From assembly GCF_022539665.2 (NCBI RefSeq), contig NC_081339.1, positions 5,818,017 to 5,882,016 on the forward strand: 64,000 nucleotides of DNA. The letters run 5' to 3'. A program made the translations under genes and the position numbers. The stretch comes from Daphnia carinata (taxonomy: Eukaryota; Arthropoda; Branchiopoda; Diplostraca; Daphniidae). The notes under the pieces were generated by a model. It worked only from the letters and a program-made list of their open reading frames with translations, did no database searches and had not been told where the DNA came from. Below are positions 53,440 to 63,960 of this stretch, piece after piece; the first letter of the stretch is position 1, and each line of letters begins with the position of its first letter.

Positions 53440-53512
53440 AATAGCTCTGAGGTAGAGCGTCTGACTACGGTAATCGAAAGTCAAGAATTCGAGTCACGTC
53501 TGGCGCCTATGT
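53440..53512 (+). ncRNA. tRNA-like pol III module in left arm
   Basis: The stretch TAGCTCTGAGGTAGAGC folds as a tRNA D-arm and resembles an A box. GTCTGACTACGG resembles the anticodon-arm region of arginine tRNAs. AATTCGAGTC resembles the B box and T loop at the usual spacing. The anticodon stem does not close properly and the acceptor stem is not seen, so it is a tRNA-derived relic or SINE head rather than a working tRNA gene. A matching copy is in the right arm. Confidence 0.5.
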
Positions 53513-54965
53513 GCCAGAGGAGTGAGTTACGGTTCCCACTGTAGAAAATATTTCTTTGTACAAAAAATGAATTACTCTATTGTATTTATAGGTGACATTC
53601 CGAGACGGAAATATTAAATTGCGTTGGGACGCACAACAATATTATCACAAGTGCAAATAGGTTTCCTAGCGATTTTTCCTGCACAAAAGTCGTTGCAATG
53701 AAAGTAGAAGCATTTTTATCGCTTGCAAAATGCATCAGCTGTTGACGAAGTCAGTTTATTGATACCCTGTAATTATTATGTTCATGCTCACTTTGTTAAT
53801 TTGAATTCATAGAGTAGCAATACGTGAAAGAGCTCCGTTGTCCGCAAAATTGTACTGACATCTATGGGAAAAAGCAGCAACTCTTTAAAAGTGACGTTGG
53901 CACGTCATTCATTGTCGCCTGCCGTAGACGAAGGATGGTGGTAAAAATGGACGTCTTTTTCATTGAAAGTTACCAACCGATTCTGCGTCTTGAGGTGTTT
54001 TTTTAACCCATATTTACCGTTAAATGCTTAACGTTTGATTCTTCGTTGTGAAGTAAATCCATATAAAGTTTTAAAGGTATTGTGACTAGAATTTGATTGT
54101 AAAAAAAGCATTTTCACCACACTTTGAAACATTTTTAAAGGAAGAGCATGAGTTAGCTTTGGCTGAATTATCATTTTGTTTTTATTTTGCTGGTCAAGTA
54201 CACTCGAATTTACTAACAGAAGTTATCTGTAGAGAAAACAGTAATTCATTTTCACAAGCTAGTTGTTACGGTACTTCTAGTTGTGTTAAAGTGATGTTAT
54301 GTTTTATCGTTAATGATTATAGTTTTGTAGCTGTGTTTCTAGGTCTCTTGGATGTACCTGATAGCTACTCTACTGTATTGGCCATGCAGACCACCCTGTG
54401 AATGAAAGGACTACCACTACTTTTATATTGGAGTGTAAATAAAATACATCCACCACAAGTCTTGCATTTGGTGAAAATTCCTCAGCACGAAGAAAGAAAA
54501 GCTCAATATCCATTTGGTTTCATTCATTCACTATAGCAGTATGTGAAGTAACTGTTTGCTGGGAAAATGTTCATCTTCCGGGGTGGCCAAAATGTGTTCC
54601 AGATAAAAAAAAAAAAAAGGCAAATTTTTGGGAAATTTGCATCGTGAAGACTTGGTTTTTTTGAGATAAAAAGCACTTGTGTACTTGAGTTTTTGGCAAA
54701 GAAAGTCCATGCTAATTTTACTTTCCCACTTAACACTGTATTACAAGTGAAACAGTTGGTAGAAAGAATGGAATGTGAAATCTAGGTTTTGCACACTATG
54801 ATTTCGAATAAGTAGAAGGTAAAATAAAATGAAATACAAAAAAAAAATATAATAAAGGAATTGTTTTTATTGTCCCTCCTCCACCCATCAATTCCACCAC
54901 TTTTTTACACAATACATAATTACATACATATTTACACATACAAATACAACATACACTTAACTAAG

Positions 54966-55308
54966 TTAACCCATTGGCTGCCAGGCCATGCAAACCCGTA
55001 GGTTGCTTAACTACAGTAACTACGCATCGCCGTCTGAAGGATCCGCGAACAAGGTGGGACTTGTCCGAAGACAAGTCCGGGCTGGCACAGTAATAGAGTC
55101 CATTCCGGGAATGCACACCCCTGGATAATCTATCACTGCGCCGACAAGGAGAAGTCCCTGCTGGTGCATTGCCTAAGGGCGTCTAATGGCATAAAGCCAT
55201 TAGGCGCCATGGCGACTGTTCCCCCCATGGCCATGAGGAGAACAGCGCCCAAGTCCCTACATCTACAAAAAAAATGGGACGCAAACGGGGTGGCAGCCAA
55301 TGGGTTAA
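54966..55308. mobile_element. piggyBac-like MITE with TTAA ends
   Basis: A 343-base segment begins TTAACCCATTGGCTGCCA and ends with its exact reverse complement TGGCAGCCAATGGGTTAA. TTAA at both ends followed by CCC is the mark of piggyBac-superfamily insertions, where TTAA is the duplicated target. The interior is more GC-rich than its surroundings, with small inverted pieces (GGACTTGTCC, and ATGGC/GCCAT near 55190), and has no coding capacity. The perfect 18-base ends suggest a fairly recent insertion. Confidence 0.85.
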
Positions 55309-55345
55309 CTTACACACTACAATGCAAAACAAAACAATACCAGGG

Positions 55346-55660
55346 TGACGGCGATGGCGCGAAGGCGAAGGCGATGATGCGAAGGCGATGGGGCGAAGGC
55401 GATGAAGCGAAGGCGATGAAGCGATGGGGCGAAGGCGATGAGACGAAGGCGATGAAGCGAAGGCGATGAGACGAAGGCGATGAAGCGAAGGCGATGGGGG
55501 GAAGGCGATGGAACGCAGGCGATGGGGCGAAGGCGATGAGGCGACGGCGATGTGGCGACGGTGACAGCGACGGTGTGAAGGCGATGAGGCGAAGGCGATG
55601 AAGCGACGGTAAGAGCGATGAGGCGAAGGCGATGGTGACGGCGACGCGGCGAAGGCGCAA
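55346..55660. repeat. Minisatellite, about 12-base GCGAAGGCGATG unit
   Basis: About 25 imperfect copies of a 12- to 14-base purine-rich unit of the type GCGAAGGCGATG(A/G) run head-to-tail. All three frames of the minus strand stay open through it only because the unit lacks stop codons. It is GC-rich in an AT-rich neighbourhood and starts shortly after the MITE. Confidence 0.9.
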
Positions 55661-57649
55661 GAATAGCAGGATAAGGAAGTCCTATCACAAAATGTTACGT
55701 TACAATCAACAATACTCAACAACAGGAAACTTAAAATACCTAAAAGGTAGAGATGGTCTCAAAGCCTATGTATGTTTTTTGCTGGCCAACGGTGAGAAGA
55801 CTGCTTTTGTAAAAGTGATGGATTGGTAGAGGTTTGGTTATGGAAAGTTTGGCTGTTTGATGATGAAAACGTGGAAATTATCAAACATACAAGAATGCAT
55901 ATATGAATGCACTCAACAGATGAAAGTGGGAATCTGCAACATGACCAAATGACGAATGTGAGACTTAGACAGTTTTGTTCTCAAATACTCAGTTGTGTTA
56001 TAGTACAACTACCTAGTGTCAGCAATCCTTGTGCGTTCAGGATCATGATGTTGATAGAAATGGAAGTATGATGCCTAGCACACAGTGGCAAACAGAATGT
56101 GAATACTCTCACTGGACAGTTCCATGATGACCAGTGACAGACATAGCTTGCCCAAAATCATCTGGTTACTAACTTGCTTAGGTGATGGCAAGGTAAACTG
56201 TTATATGAAGGGGGAAAATCAGTGTGAAATGTTTGAAACTCAATACATACAGCACAATGGATTAATTCAATTGAAAATAACATACCACAAGGTTTTCGTT
56301 GAAATATCCTTTGAAAGACAAAATGTAGGGAACCGGACAAACGTACAAGCACACCCACTTCACTAATTCCTTAGCAATTGAAAATGACAAAATTTTTCAA
56401 ATGGTTGGTTTTTGAACCACTAGATGTCTCTCGTTCCGAACAAAATTTTAAGCCCGACTTTTTAATTTTTCTTTCAAACAGGTACTCGGGCTGATTATCA
56501 CCCACCTGGCATCGTTATTTGATTTCGTCTCCTTCAGTACAGTGCCTCGTGTTGACATAAGTGAGGGAAGGTGCAAGTCATTAAAGGAATTAGGTTTCTT
56601 ACAATTTACAGTAGAGTAAGGAGGGAAAAGTAAAGATTCTTTTACCGATTTACTAAGCAACAAATCAAGTTTTCGACCATTCTGATTCTCATTGTACAGG
56701 CTTTGCTTTTTTGCAATGTTAACAATGTTAAAATGAAGTACAGTGAAACACAACTTTGTGGAAAACGAAGATCCCTTACTCAGAAAACCTGTTTGAACAA
56801 CGGAAGCATTCTTGAAAAAGACAACTTCGGTTTATATCGAAGACCTATTGCTGGTCATGCCCTGTGACCAACTTCACAGGACTATGTTGTAAGTTGGTAT
56901 CACTTTACAAAGCCAAATAGGTGTAACAAAATGCAATTTTGTAAATTTTTTATACAGAATTATTTTACTGCTTTGTTTCATTGTACAGCAAATTTATATT
57001 ACATGCCTATTATTAAAGACATCAAGTATATTACCAAAATTGGCTCTCAGTTTGTGACTTCCGAACTCCTCAGTCTGTCATTCTGATGCAGGGGCCCTGA
57101 AAGAAGTTGGAACATTTTGAACCGTCTCAGCCAATAAGTCTGTCTCTTTTTTTGTGCCTGGAAACCCATGATTATAACTAATTAAAATGCCATTTATTGT
57201 GTTATTTGCATAGGTATTAGAAAATAGGTAGTCGCTTATTGATTAGTTTCTTCGCTGCCTGTCAACTTACCATCCAAGCAATCACTATGTCTGTCAAACC
57301 ATTAGCTGAGTACAGTTAATACCAGTAGTTCACCAAAACAAGAGGTAAAGAAGTATTGCACTGATCCTTATTGAATTTATATTGATAGGCAAACATTTAA
57401 AAATTGATTCATGTTTCATTTTCTTTAAATAGGTTAAGAATCATACTGAATCAAAAGGGGTATCTAGTCGAACCAAATTTCATAATGATAACGGTTGGAA
57501 GCCTGAAGGAATTTTTGAAAAATGCCTCCTGCCCATTACCTTCAGTCGTTGCTGCTGCCTGAAAATAAAGTATTAAAATTTATATAAATTGAAGTGCATA
57601 TCTGGGCTCCCTTCTTTTCTGTGGCCCCGTTTCCCTTAAATTTTTAATA

Positions 57650-57910
57650 AGCCCGTAGGGGGTCATGCCCCTACTGTGATCAGCAGTAAACGGTTGTGAG
57701 TGCGCTGTCTGGAAAGGGGACGTGGGGGTCCTCATGGTCCGATGATATCATTGGAGGGCTGTGCGGCTACCCAAAAATCCGAATTAACAGTTAATCGCTC
57801 ACGTAAAAGCTTGTCCGCGACCTTCGCTCTTCTTCCGGCTTCTCTTAGCCACGCACCGGGTAATCTCCCCGGTGAGTCAACTGAGGTAGTGTCTCCCCCT
57901 ACCTTGGTTG
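57650..57910. other. GC-rich patch of unknown nature
   Basis: A segment of clearly higher GC content (from AAGCCCGTAGGGGGTCATGC to GTGTCTCCCCCTACC) lies in AT-rich DNA. The two ends share inverted pieces (GTAGGGG near 57655 and CCCCTAC near 57895), which suggests another short mobile element of about 250 bases. I cannot assign a family. Confidence 0.35.
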
Positions 57911-58316
57911 ACAGCAACTTTGAAATCGGCAATTTTGCCCTTTCAAAGTTGCAAGTCTTTAAACTATACCGAATTTTGTCAATACAAATTCTTTAAAAAA
58001 AAAAATTGAAATACTTGTCATTTTTACTTTGGTGCAATTGCTCTGCATTGTTTACTATTGTGAACATTTCTTATTTATGTCGCAATGTCATTTTATGGAC
58101 GCATACGTTATATTTTCAATTTTTGCTGTTCCCAATCATGGGAGTATATTTTGTTGTTACACGACTTCATTGTTTATGGAACGATGCACGTTAACCTCAC
58201 TTAATGGAGATGCTACAACTTTATGTGCATTAATGATATTGAATGGTATACATGCATTGTATATCGAATTTGACTATTTGAATTACATACATTTATTTAA
58301 TTTCATTTTGACTTAT

Positions 58317-58383
58317 TAGGGGATTGAACCCTTGATTTCTGGCATGCGACGCCGATGCTAAACCATATAGCCATGAGTCTTGT
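58317..58383 (-). tRNA. tRNA-like sequence, possibly Ala(CGC)-like, degenerate
   Basis: Read on the minus strand, this has an A-box/D-arm-like GGCTATATGGTTTAGC, a hairpin TCGGC-GTCGCAT-GCCAG whose loop would present CGC, and a good T-arm/B box AGGGTTCAATCCCC. The anticodon stem has one mismatch and the acceptor stem is doubtful. It could be a tRNA pseudogene or the head of a SINE. It sits just inside the right inverted-repeat arm and has no partner inside the left arm. Confidence 0.4.
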
Positions 58384-58419
58384 AAACTAGTTGACTATTT
58401 TTCCATGTCTTTTGAAGGA

Positions 58420-59690
58420 AACCTATTTGCACTTGTAAAAATATTGATGTGCGTCCCAACGCAATTTAATATTTCCGTCTCGGAATGTCACCTATAAATA
58501 CAATAGAGTAATTCATTTTTTGTACAAAGAAATATTATCTACAGTGGGAACCATAACTCAATCGTCGGGCACAGAGGATCCAGACGTGACTCGAACTCTT
58601 GACTTTCGATTCCCGTAGTCAGACGCTCTACCTCAGAGCTATCAGTATTACGTGTTTTCCCGTAGCGTGCTAATACGCTACAGCGTAAAGTAAAATAAGA
58701 AAAAGTCCGGCTAATTTTTAAACCTGACTATACATCAGATGGCCGTGCATGATAGGTTACAATAATAGTATGTGCTATATCTTCATGCTATGATCTATAT
58801 TTACCAGGTATACCTTCCCATTAGCGTCATACATATTGCTAGTAGTCTCTGTTAACGGGGCATAAGTATATCAATTCGCGCGACCACCAACAGTAAAATA
58901 AAATAAAAAAAACACGAAAGAAGCCACTACACCATTTCATGTATGATCAAAATGTTTGGCATATTAATGTTCATTTTTTAGTTTTTGCAAAGTTGAAAAA
59001 AATGTACCGGAAGTGACCGGAAGTAGACTGTATCTCCAGAAATACTGGGCCCACAACAAAACGAATGTGATTTTCGTGATGCTCGTGAAATTTAGGGTGT
59101 GTCTGACCTATTTTGAACTGTTTTTGGCGAAAAGTCCAATTTGGCCAAAATCGCGATTTTTCCTGAACTATAGTTCAGGGAAATTTGCGATTTTTGACGA
59201 TTTCCGGGTATTTTCTACTGAGACATGGATTCGATCCCAAATTTCACGAGGGTTACGAAAATGTGGTTCTTTTTTCATTTAGACCAATAGATAGTGAGTT
59301 ATTAAGCATTTTCAAACCGGAAGTTGTACTGAAAGTTAAAATTTAGAAAATTTAAAAAATGAACTATGTTCTTCTTTACAAGGTATAGAAGATCTGGGCA
59401 GTTTCAAACGTTAACTATAGTAAATAAATATAACAAGGCCTTTTAAGTTGTTTTCAGGTATGACACATATACCACTTTAGAGCAATACCATACACATAAT
59501 AAACCAGGCAAATATTTCAAAACCCTCACCTTTATTTGATATCCATCAGAATTCATTAGCTCCACACGATTATACTCCTAAGTTAACATTATTATTAAAT
59601 AAAAACCTACAACACAAGCACAATTCTGATACAACTTTTCATAACAATGATTTGGGACATCTGGCGGCCATAGTTAGACTTTGTAAGGCC
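58420..59690 (-). repeat. Right arm of a 1.3 kb inverted repeat
   Basis: This is the reverse-complement partner of 52367-53671. It carries the tRNA-like module on the minus strand (58571-58645), the palindrome near 59162-59180 and the GGCGGCC outer end. Its outer part (from about 59461) is also duplicated in tandem immediately to the right (59757-60056). Confidence 0.85.
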
Positions 59691-60056
59691 AGACTTCGTG
59701 AATATGTCAATAGCCGTCTCATCGTTTGCTTAAGATAATTTTTGTACCAAATAACATTGACATAACATATACCACTTTAAAGGAAAACCACACACATAAT
59801 AATCCAGGCAAATATTTCAAAACACTCACCTTTGTTTGATATCCATCAGAATTAATTAGCTTCACACGATTACATTCATAAGTTTACATTATTATTAAAT
59901 AAAAACCTACAGCACAAGCACAATTCTGATACAACTTTTCATAACAATGATTTGGGACATCTGGCGGCCGTAGTTGGACTTTGTAGAGCCAGACTTCGTG
60001 AATATGTCAATAGCCGTCTCGTCGTTTGCTTAAGATAATTTTTGTACCAAATAACA
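59461..60056 (+). repeat. Tandem duplication, two copies of about 298 bases
   Basis: Copy A (59461-59756) and copy B (59757-60056) align along their whole length with few differences. Both contain CAGGCAAATATTTCAAAA, GGTTTTTATTTAATAATAA on the opposite strand, GGGACATCTGGCGGCC and AGCCGTCTC followed by TCGTTTGCTTAAGATA. The first two thirds of each copy is the outer end of the inverted-repeat arm. The last part is absent from the left arm, so flanking DNA was duplicated too. Confidence 0.88.
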
Positions 60057-61393
60057 TTAGAATCCAATAGATTCGTCCAATGAATCGGTGAAATGTTACG
60101 ATGTCACTCGCAAGGTAGAAACTGAAGTTCTAGCAATTGCAAGTGGATTTTTCATTCTAGATAGTTGGCCCAAAGCTGGTATAGCCACCATGTCCCAGCT
60201 TTGAAAGAATACTACTTGTATGCAGTGGCACAGGCTGTGCATAACTACTATAAGCAAATTTAGAATATGTTGATTTGAGTGTAGACAATTGATTGCATAA
60301 CTATGTCAGCTACAATTACCAATATATATATATATATTTAAACATTTACACCCACCTGACAGAGGAAATCCTCTGGTGCAGAATAACTCCTTTGTTTTTT
60401 ATTGTCTGCCAGGTTATCCTTTTCACAGCTTATCTTCGTGGAATGAGTGAACGGTTTCTTGTGGGAGACCTTTCCAGTCACCCCACTTTGTCATTTTACA
60501 CAGTGCTAACTATAAGAGATGTTCAGAGTTGAATTTAACCTACCTATTGTAATTACCTGCTATTGGTTTAAGGTAACCTTTCCTTAGCTAACCATTTTTT
60601 CCCCAAATAAACAACTCTATGCCTTATGCCCCCACATTTCGATGCCCAGTTCATTCCTCATCTTCATTATTCTGATCACTGTAAAAAAAAATATTTCATA
60701 TCACACTTATGGTAACCGTCTTACTAACAAAACCATCCCATGGAGGAATCTCAAAGGCATTCTCAAAAGATCAACTTCCTTCTGTTCTGCTCGATGGAGA
60801 GAATAATTTACTTAACATGATTGATACTGTGCATATTTTATTTCTCTGAGAATGAAACATTTAAGACATTCTTTATTGCAACAGAATATTCTCATGTCCA
60901 GCATACTAGGTCCATCCACAAGGCTTGCAATTACAATTACAAAACTAATCCTGTTAGCGGTAAATGATAAAAACTCTTTTTTCTTTTTTAATGAAAGAAT
61001 GATAATCATCAGATTGTGAAAAAAGTGAAGGAACAACTAACTTTTCTTAAACAAACACTATGGTAGCAAAATGAGGTGCATGAGGAAATGACTTGCAAAT
61101 GTAAAACATTTGCTAGTACTCAAACGAAAATTCCATCATGCTTCTTTTTCAACTGTTTTTCAAAATGTGATGTTAGGCTTTTTTAAAATAAAATTTAATC
61201 CATAAAAAATCAAGAAATCCAATTTCACGTTAAAAACCTACAGTCAAACAATAAAAACTATATTAAATACAACTTAATGTGCACGAAATCGAGATTTTCA
61301 ATTAGAGTAACGTCCATTACACTTACCAACTTTGTCGACGCCTGGCAATAGAATGAAACGGCTGTCATTGCTTGTTGGGTAGTATTTGATTTG
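60057..61393. other. Intergenic, nothing recognised
   Basis: About 1.3 kb of AT-rich DNA with a TA repeat at 60321-60336. Short open frames here have no family resemblance or splice context. I see no gene, RNA or clear repeat. Confidence 0.5.
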
Positions 61394-61500
61394 TCCGCTA
61401 GATGTCTCAAGATTTTGGCGAACCCTAGCGCTTAACAGCAGAGTAAATATAGAAAATGGACGTAAGAAATTCGTCTGCTCTTCTCGTTGTCCTGGCAATT
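61394..61500 (+). repeat. Diverged inverted copy of the MRI1 upstream region
   Basis: TTGTCCGCTAGATGTCTCAA, with the following GATTTTGGCGA-CCCTA, is the reverse complement of 52332-52368 upstream of MRI1. Looser matches continue in the MRI1 direction (AAATTCGTCTGCT and TGGCAAT against CCGGCAAT in the MRI1 5' region). The MRI1 start codon itself is not conserved. Confidence 0.55.
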
Positions 61501-63320
61501 GTCAATTCTTCATACAACTCAACAATTTATAACTTTTGAAAGGTTTATTTTGCTTTTGCTTTCCTTACAAGATTCATAAATTTAGAGTGCAGCAAATTTT
61601 TCTGGCAGGAGCTTCGAGAAGGATATGAAGACTAAATGAAAACATACTTGGCAGATACATTAATTACATTCGGCATTGCATGTTCTAGATATGTGCCCAG
61701 TATAATCAAAATCCTTTCCTATTGAATAGAAAGGTGTTATGTAGATCAATCAAAATTATATGAAAACTTGATTTCTACTTACAAGTCAATTTTAAGAAGA
61801 TAACTTAATTTTGAAGGGTTAATGAATAGGAATCCAAGTCGATGAATAACACTCCGTCCTTTCAAGTATTTGGCCTCTATCAGAAACGTTTTCAATCAAC
61901 TATCATGATAATCAAAAATATCAAAAGTAAATCACAAATCAATATCAGCATTCTTGCTTAAAAAAACTCACATTACATGAAAGTCCTTCTTAGTGTGCAC
62001 AAGAGCTTCTGGAATGACTGGCACCAAGTCAAGAAAGAAAATGCACACCAGATCCACGATTAATGATACAGCAACTTCAAATGTTTAATAGACAGTTAGT
62101 CCTGTCGATATAGGATGACAGGACAGTTAGTCCTGATGCAAATAGGATAAAAATCCTTATTTGCTGAAAACAAACATGGATGTAGCTGTAACATAAGCAT
62201 GAAAATAAAATTTATGTAATAAATTATACAGCTAGGAAAACCAACCTTGTTACCAGATAAATATTGGTTTTTTAACATTTTGGTCCAAAACAAAGTTTGG
62301 TTTGAATGTCATTAGAACTGAACATCTAAAGCAAGATATTCCATTGGAAATTCTGAATACTCATTTTAATAGAAAATTTTACCATCTAATCTTATGTGTC
62401 GAAGTGTCAACTTACAAGTTCGGCGGGATCGACGCATACTAGGAAAGTTAGCTTCATTGTCTACTGGCCACTTCGATTTACGGTAACTTCCATTCGCGTC
62501 CACGCGACAAGTCGTATTAGGCCAGACATGCCAGACCAACGATGTTTCATACTACCAAAGAGAAAGAAAGTTTTTAAAAGCACGTTGCTGTACAAGGGAA
62601 ACATGTAGGATTTCATTGACACTGGAAACTTTAAATCGGTAGGGTTATCTGGGATCTTCATACAACCAAAAACCAAGTTTGGCTTCTACAATAGTTAAGA
62701 GTATATGTGGCTCAATATTCCTTATTTAAACCCAAACAATCCTAATTATGATATCAATTTGAACCACAACTAAGTTATCTTTCTCAAATCCTTAATAAAA
62801 TTCAAGCAGATAGTTACGTATCAATATTATTAGTTTTTTGTCCAACAGTTAAAATTGATATTTTTTTTTCAACACCTTTGATTTTCAAATAAAAATAACT
62901 GATTTCCAGTTCTTCATTTTAAGCCCAACATATTGCTGGAAGTTTATGGGCTTAAAACAAGGACTGTATTTTGAATTCAAAGAGTTCACCCTTCAGTTTT
63001 GGTTTGCTGTGAACTCTCGTAAAATTAAGGCCAATATCAAATGAAACTTTAAAAGTGTATAAACTCCATAACATACCTTTACACATTCCAAATACACTAT
63101 GTATTTAGATCCTGGTTTCCAAATGAAGATTTTTATGCTTTACCTAAATGAACCATACTTAAATGAATTTAGATATTCGCTCAAGGCAGAGCAATGACTG
63201 AAAACAAAACCAAAAGTAGCTTACTTTAAAGATGTGTACATCATCAGTGTGCATTCCATTTTGGATGATCTAACATATGGCTTATTGTTAACTGATCAAA
63301 CAACAACTGCATATATAGTG
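61501..63320. other. Intergenic, nothing recognised
   Basis: About 1.8 kb of AT-rich DNA. A small direct repeat (ACAGTTAGTCCTG at about 62090-62140) is the only structure noted. No coding frame shows family resemblance. Confidence 0.5.
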
Positions 63321-63328
63321 GGTGACAC

Positions 63329-63387
63329 CTATTGCCCCCCGGATTCTGGGGGGCAATAGCATTTTGTCTATTGCCCCCCGGAATCCA
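63329..63387. repeat. C/G hairpin plus third half-copy
   Basis: CTATTGCCCCCC (63329-63340), a seven-base loop and GGGGGGCAATAG (63348-63359) form a perfect 12-base-pair stem. A further copy of the left half, CTATTGCCCCCCGGAATCC, follows at 63368-63386. The stem is strikingly G/C-rich for its surroundings and is followed by the telomere-like array. Confidence 0.88.
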
Positions 63388-63432
63388 GATGGCACTGCTG
63401 GCGAGGCTATTTTCACGACAGCTATGGTACCT

Positions 63433-63960
63433 AACCTAATTAACTTAACTTAACGTAACCTAACTAAACTGAACTAAATTAAACTAAACTAAACTAACCT
63501 AACCTAACCTAACCTAACCTAACCTAACCTAATTAACTTAACTTAATTTAACTTACCTAACCTAACCTAACCTAACCTAACCTAACCTAATTAACTTAAC
63601 TTAATTTAACTTACCTAACCTAACCTAACCTAACCTAACCTAACCTAACCTAACCTAACCTAATTAACTTAACTTAACTTAACTTAATTTAACTTACCTA
63701 ACCTAACCTAACCTAACCTAACCTAACCTAATTAACTTAACTTAATTTAACTTACCTAACCTAACCTAACCTAACCTAACCTAACCTAACCTAACCTAAC
63801 CTAACCTAACCTTAACTTAACTTAACTTAACTTAACTTACCTAACCTAACCTAACCTAACCTAACCTAACCTAACCTAACCTAATTAACTTAACTTAATT
63901 TAACTTACCTAACCTAACCTAACCTAACCTAATTAACTTAACTTAACTTAACGTTACCTA
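63433..63960 (-). repeat. Interstitial (TTAGG)n telomere-like array with variant blocks
   Basis: Runs of CCTAA on the plus strand (TTAGG on the minus strand, the common arthropod telomere repeat) alternate with blocks of TTAACTTAACTTAATTTAACTTAC. Together they make a higher-order unit of about 60 to 110 bases repeated some five times. Ordinary sequence resumes after 63960. The array is therefore interstitial or an eroded end, not a terminal telomere. Confidence 0.85.

Larger units (their letters stand above)
52367..53671 (+). repeat. Left arm of a 1.3 kb inverted repeat
   Basis: The reverse complement of this stretch recurs at 58420-59690 with high identity and a few small indels. Markers shared by both arms are the GGCCGCCAGATG end, the palindrome CCTGAACTATAGTTCAGG, the CTGTAGCG/CGCTACAG hairpin, the tRNA-like module and the inner end AAATAGGTTTCCT. 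In the 270-base stretch I compared base by base, I counted about 11 differences. Long inverted ends with no transposase between them suggest a foldback-type or non-autonomous DNA element. Confidence 0.85.
53672..58419. other. Spacer between inverted-repeat arms
   Basis: About 4.75 kb of AT-rich DNA lies between the two arms. It holds a MITE (54966-55308), a minisatellite (55346-55660), a GC-rich patch (57650-57910) and a second tRNA-like sequence (58317-58383). No transposase, reverse transcriptase or other long coding frame is seen, so the element is non-autonomous or dead. Confidence 0.6.

Noticed and set aside
55183-55722. Minus-strand frames of up to 179 codons
   Set aside because: All three frames stay open only because the minisatellite unit has no stop; the peptide is pure repeat.
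63433-63960. CRISPR-like array
   Set aside because: The host is eukaryotic, the spacers are not unique, and the unit is the arthropod telomere motif.
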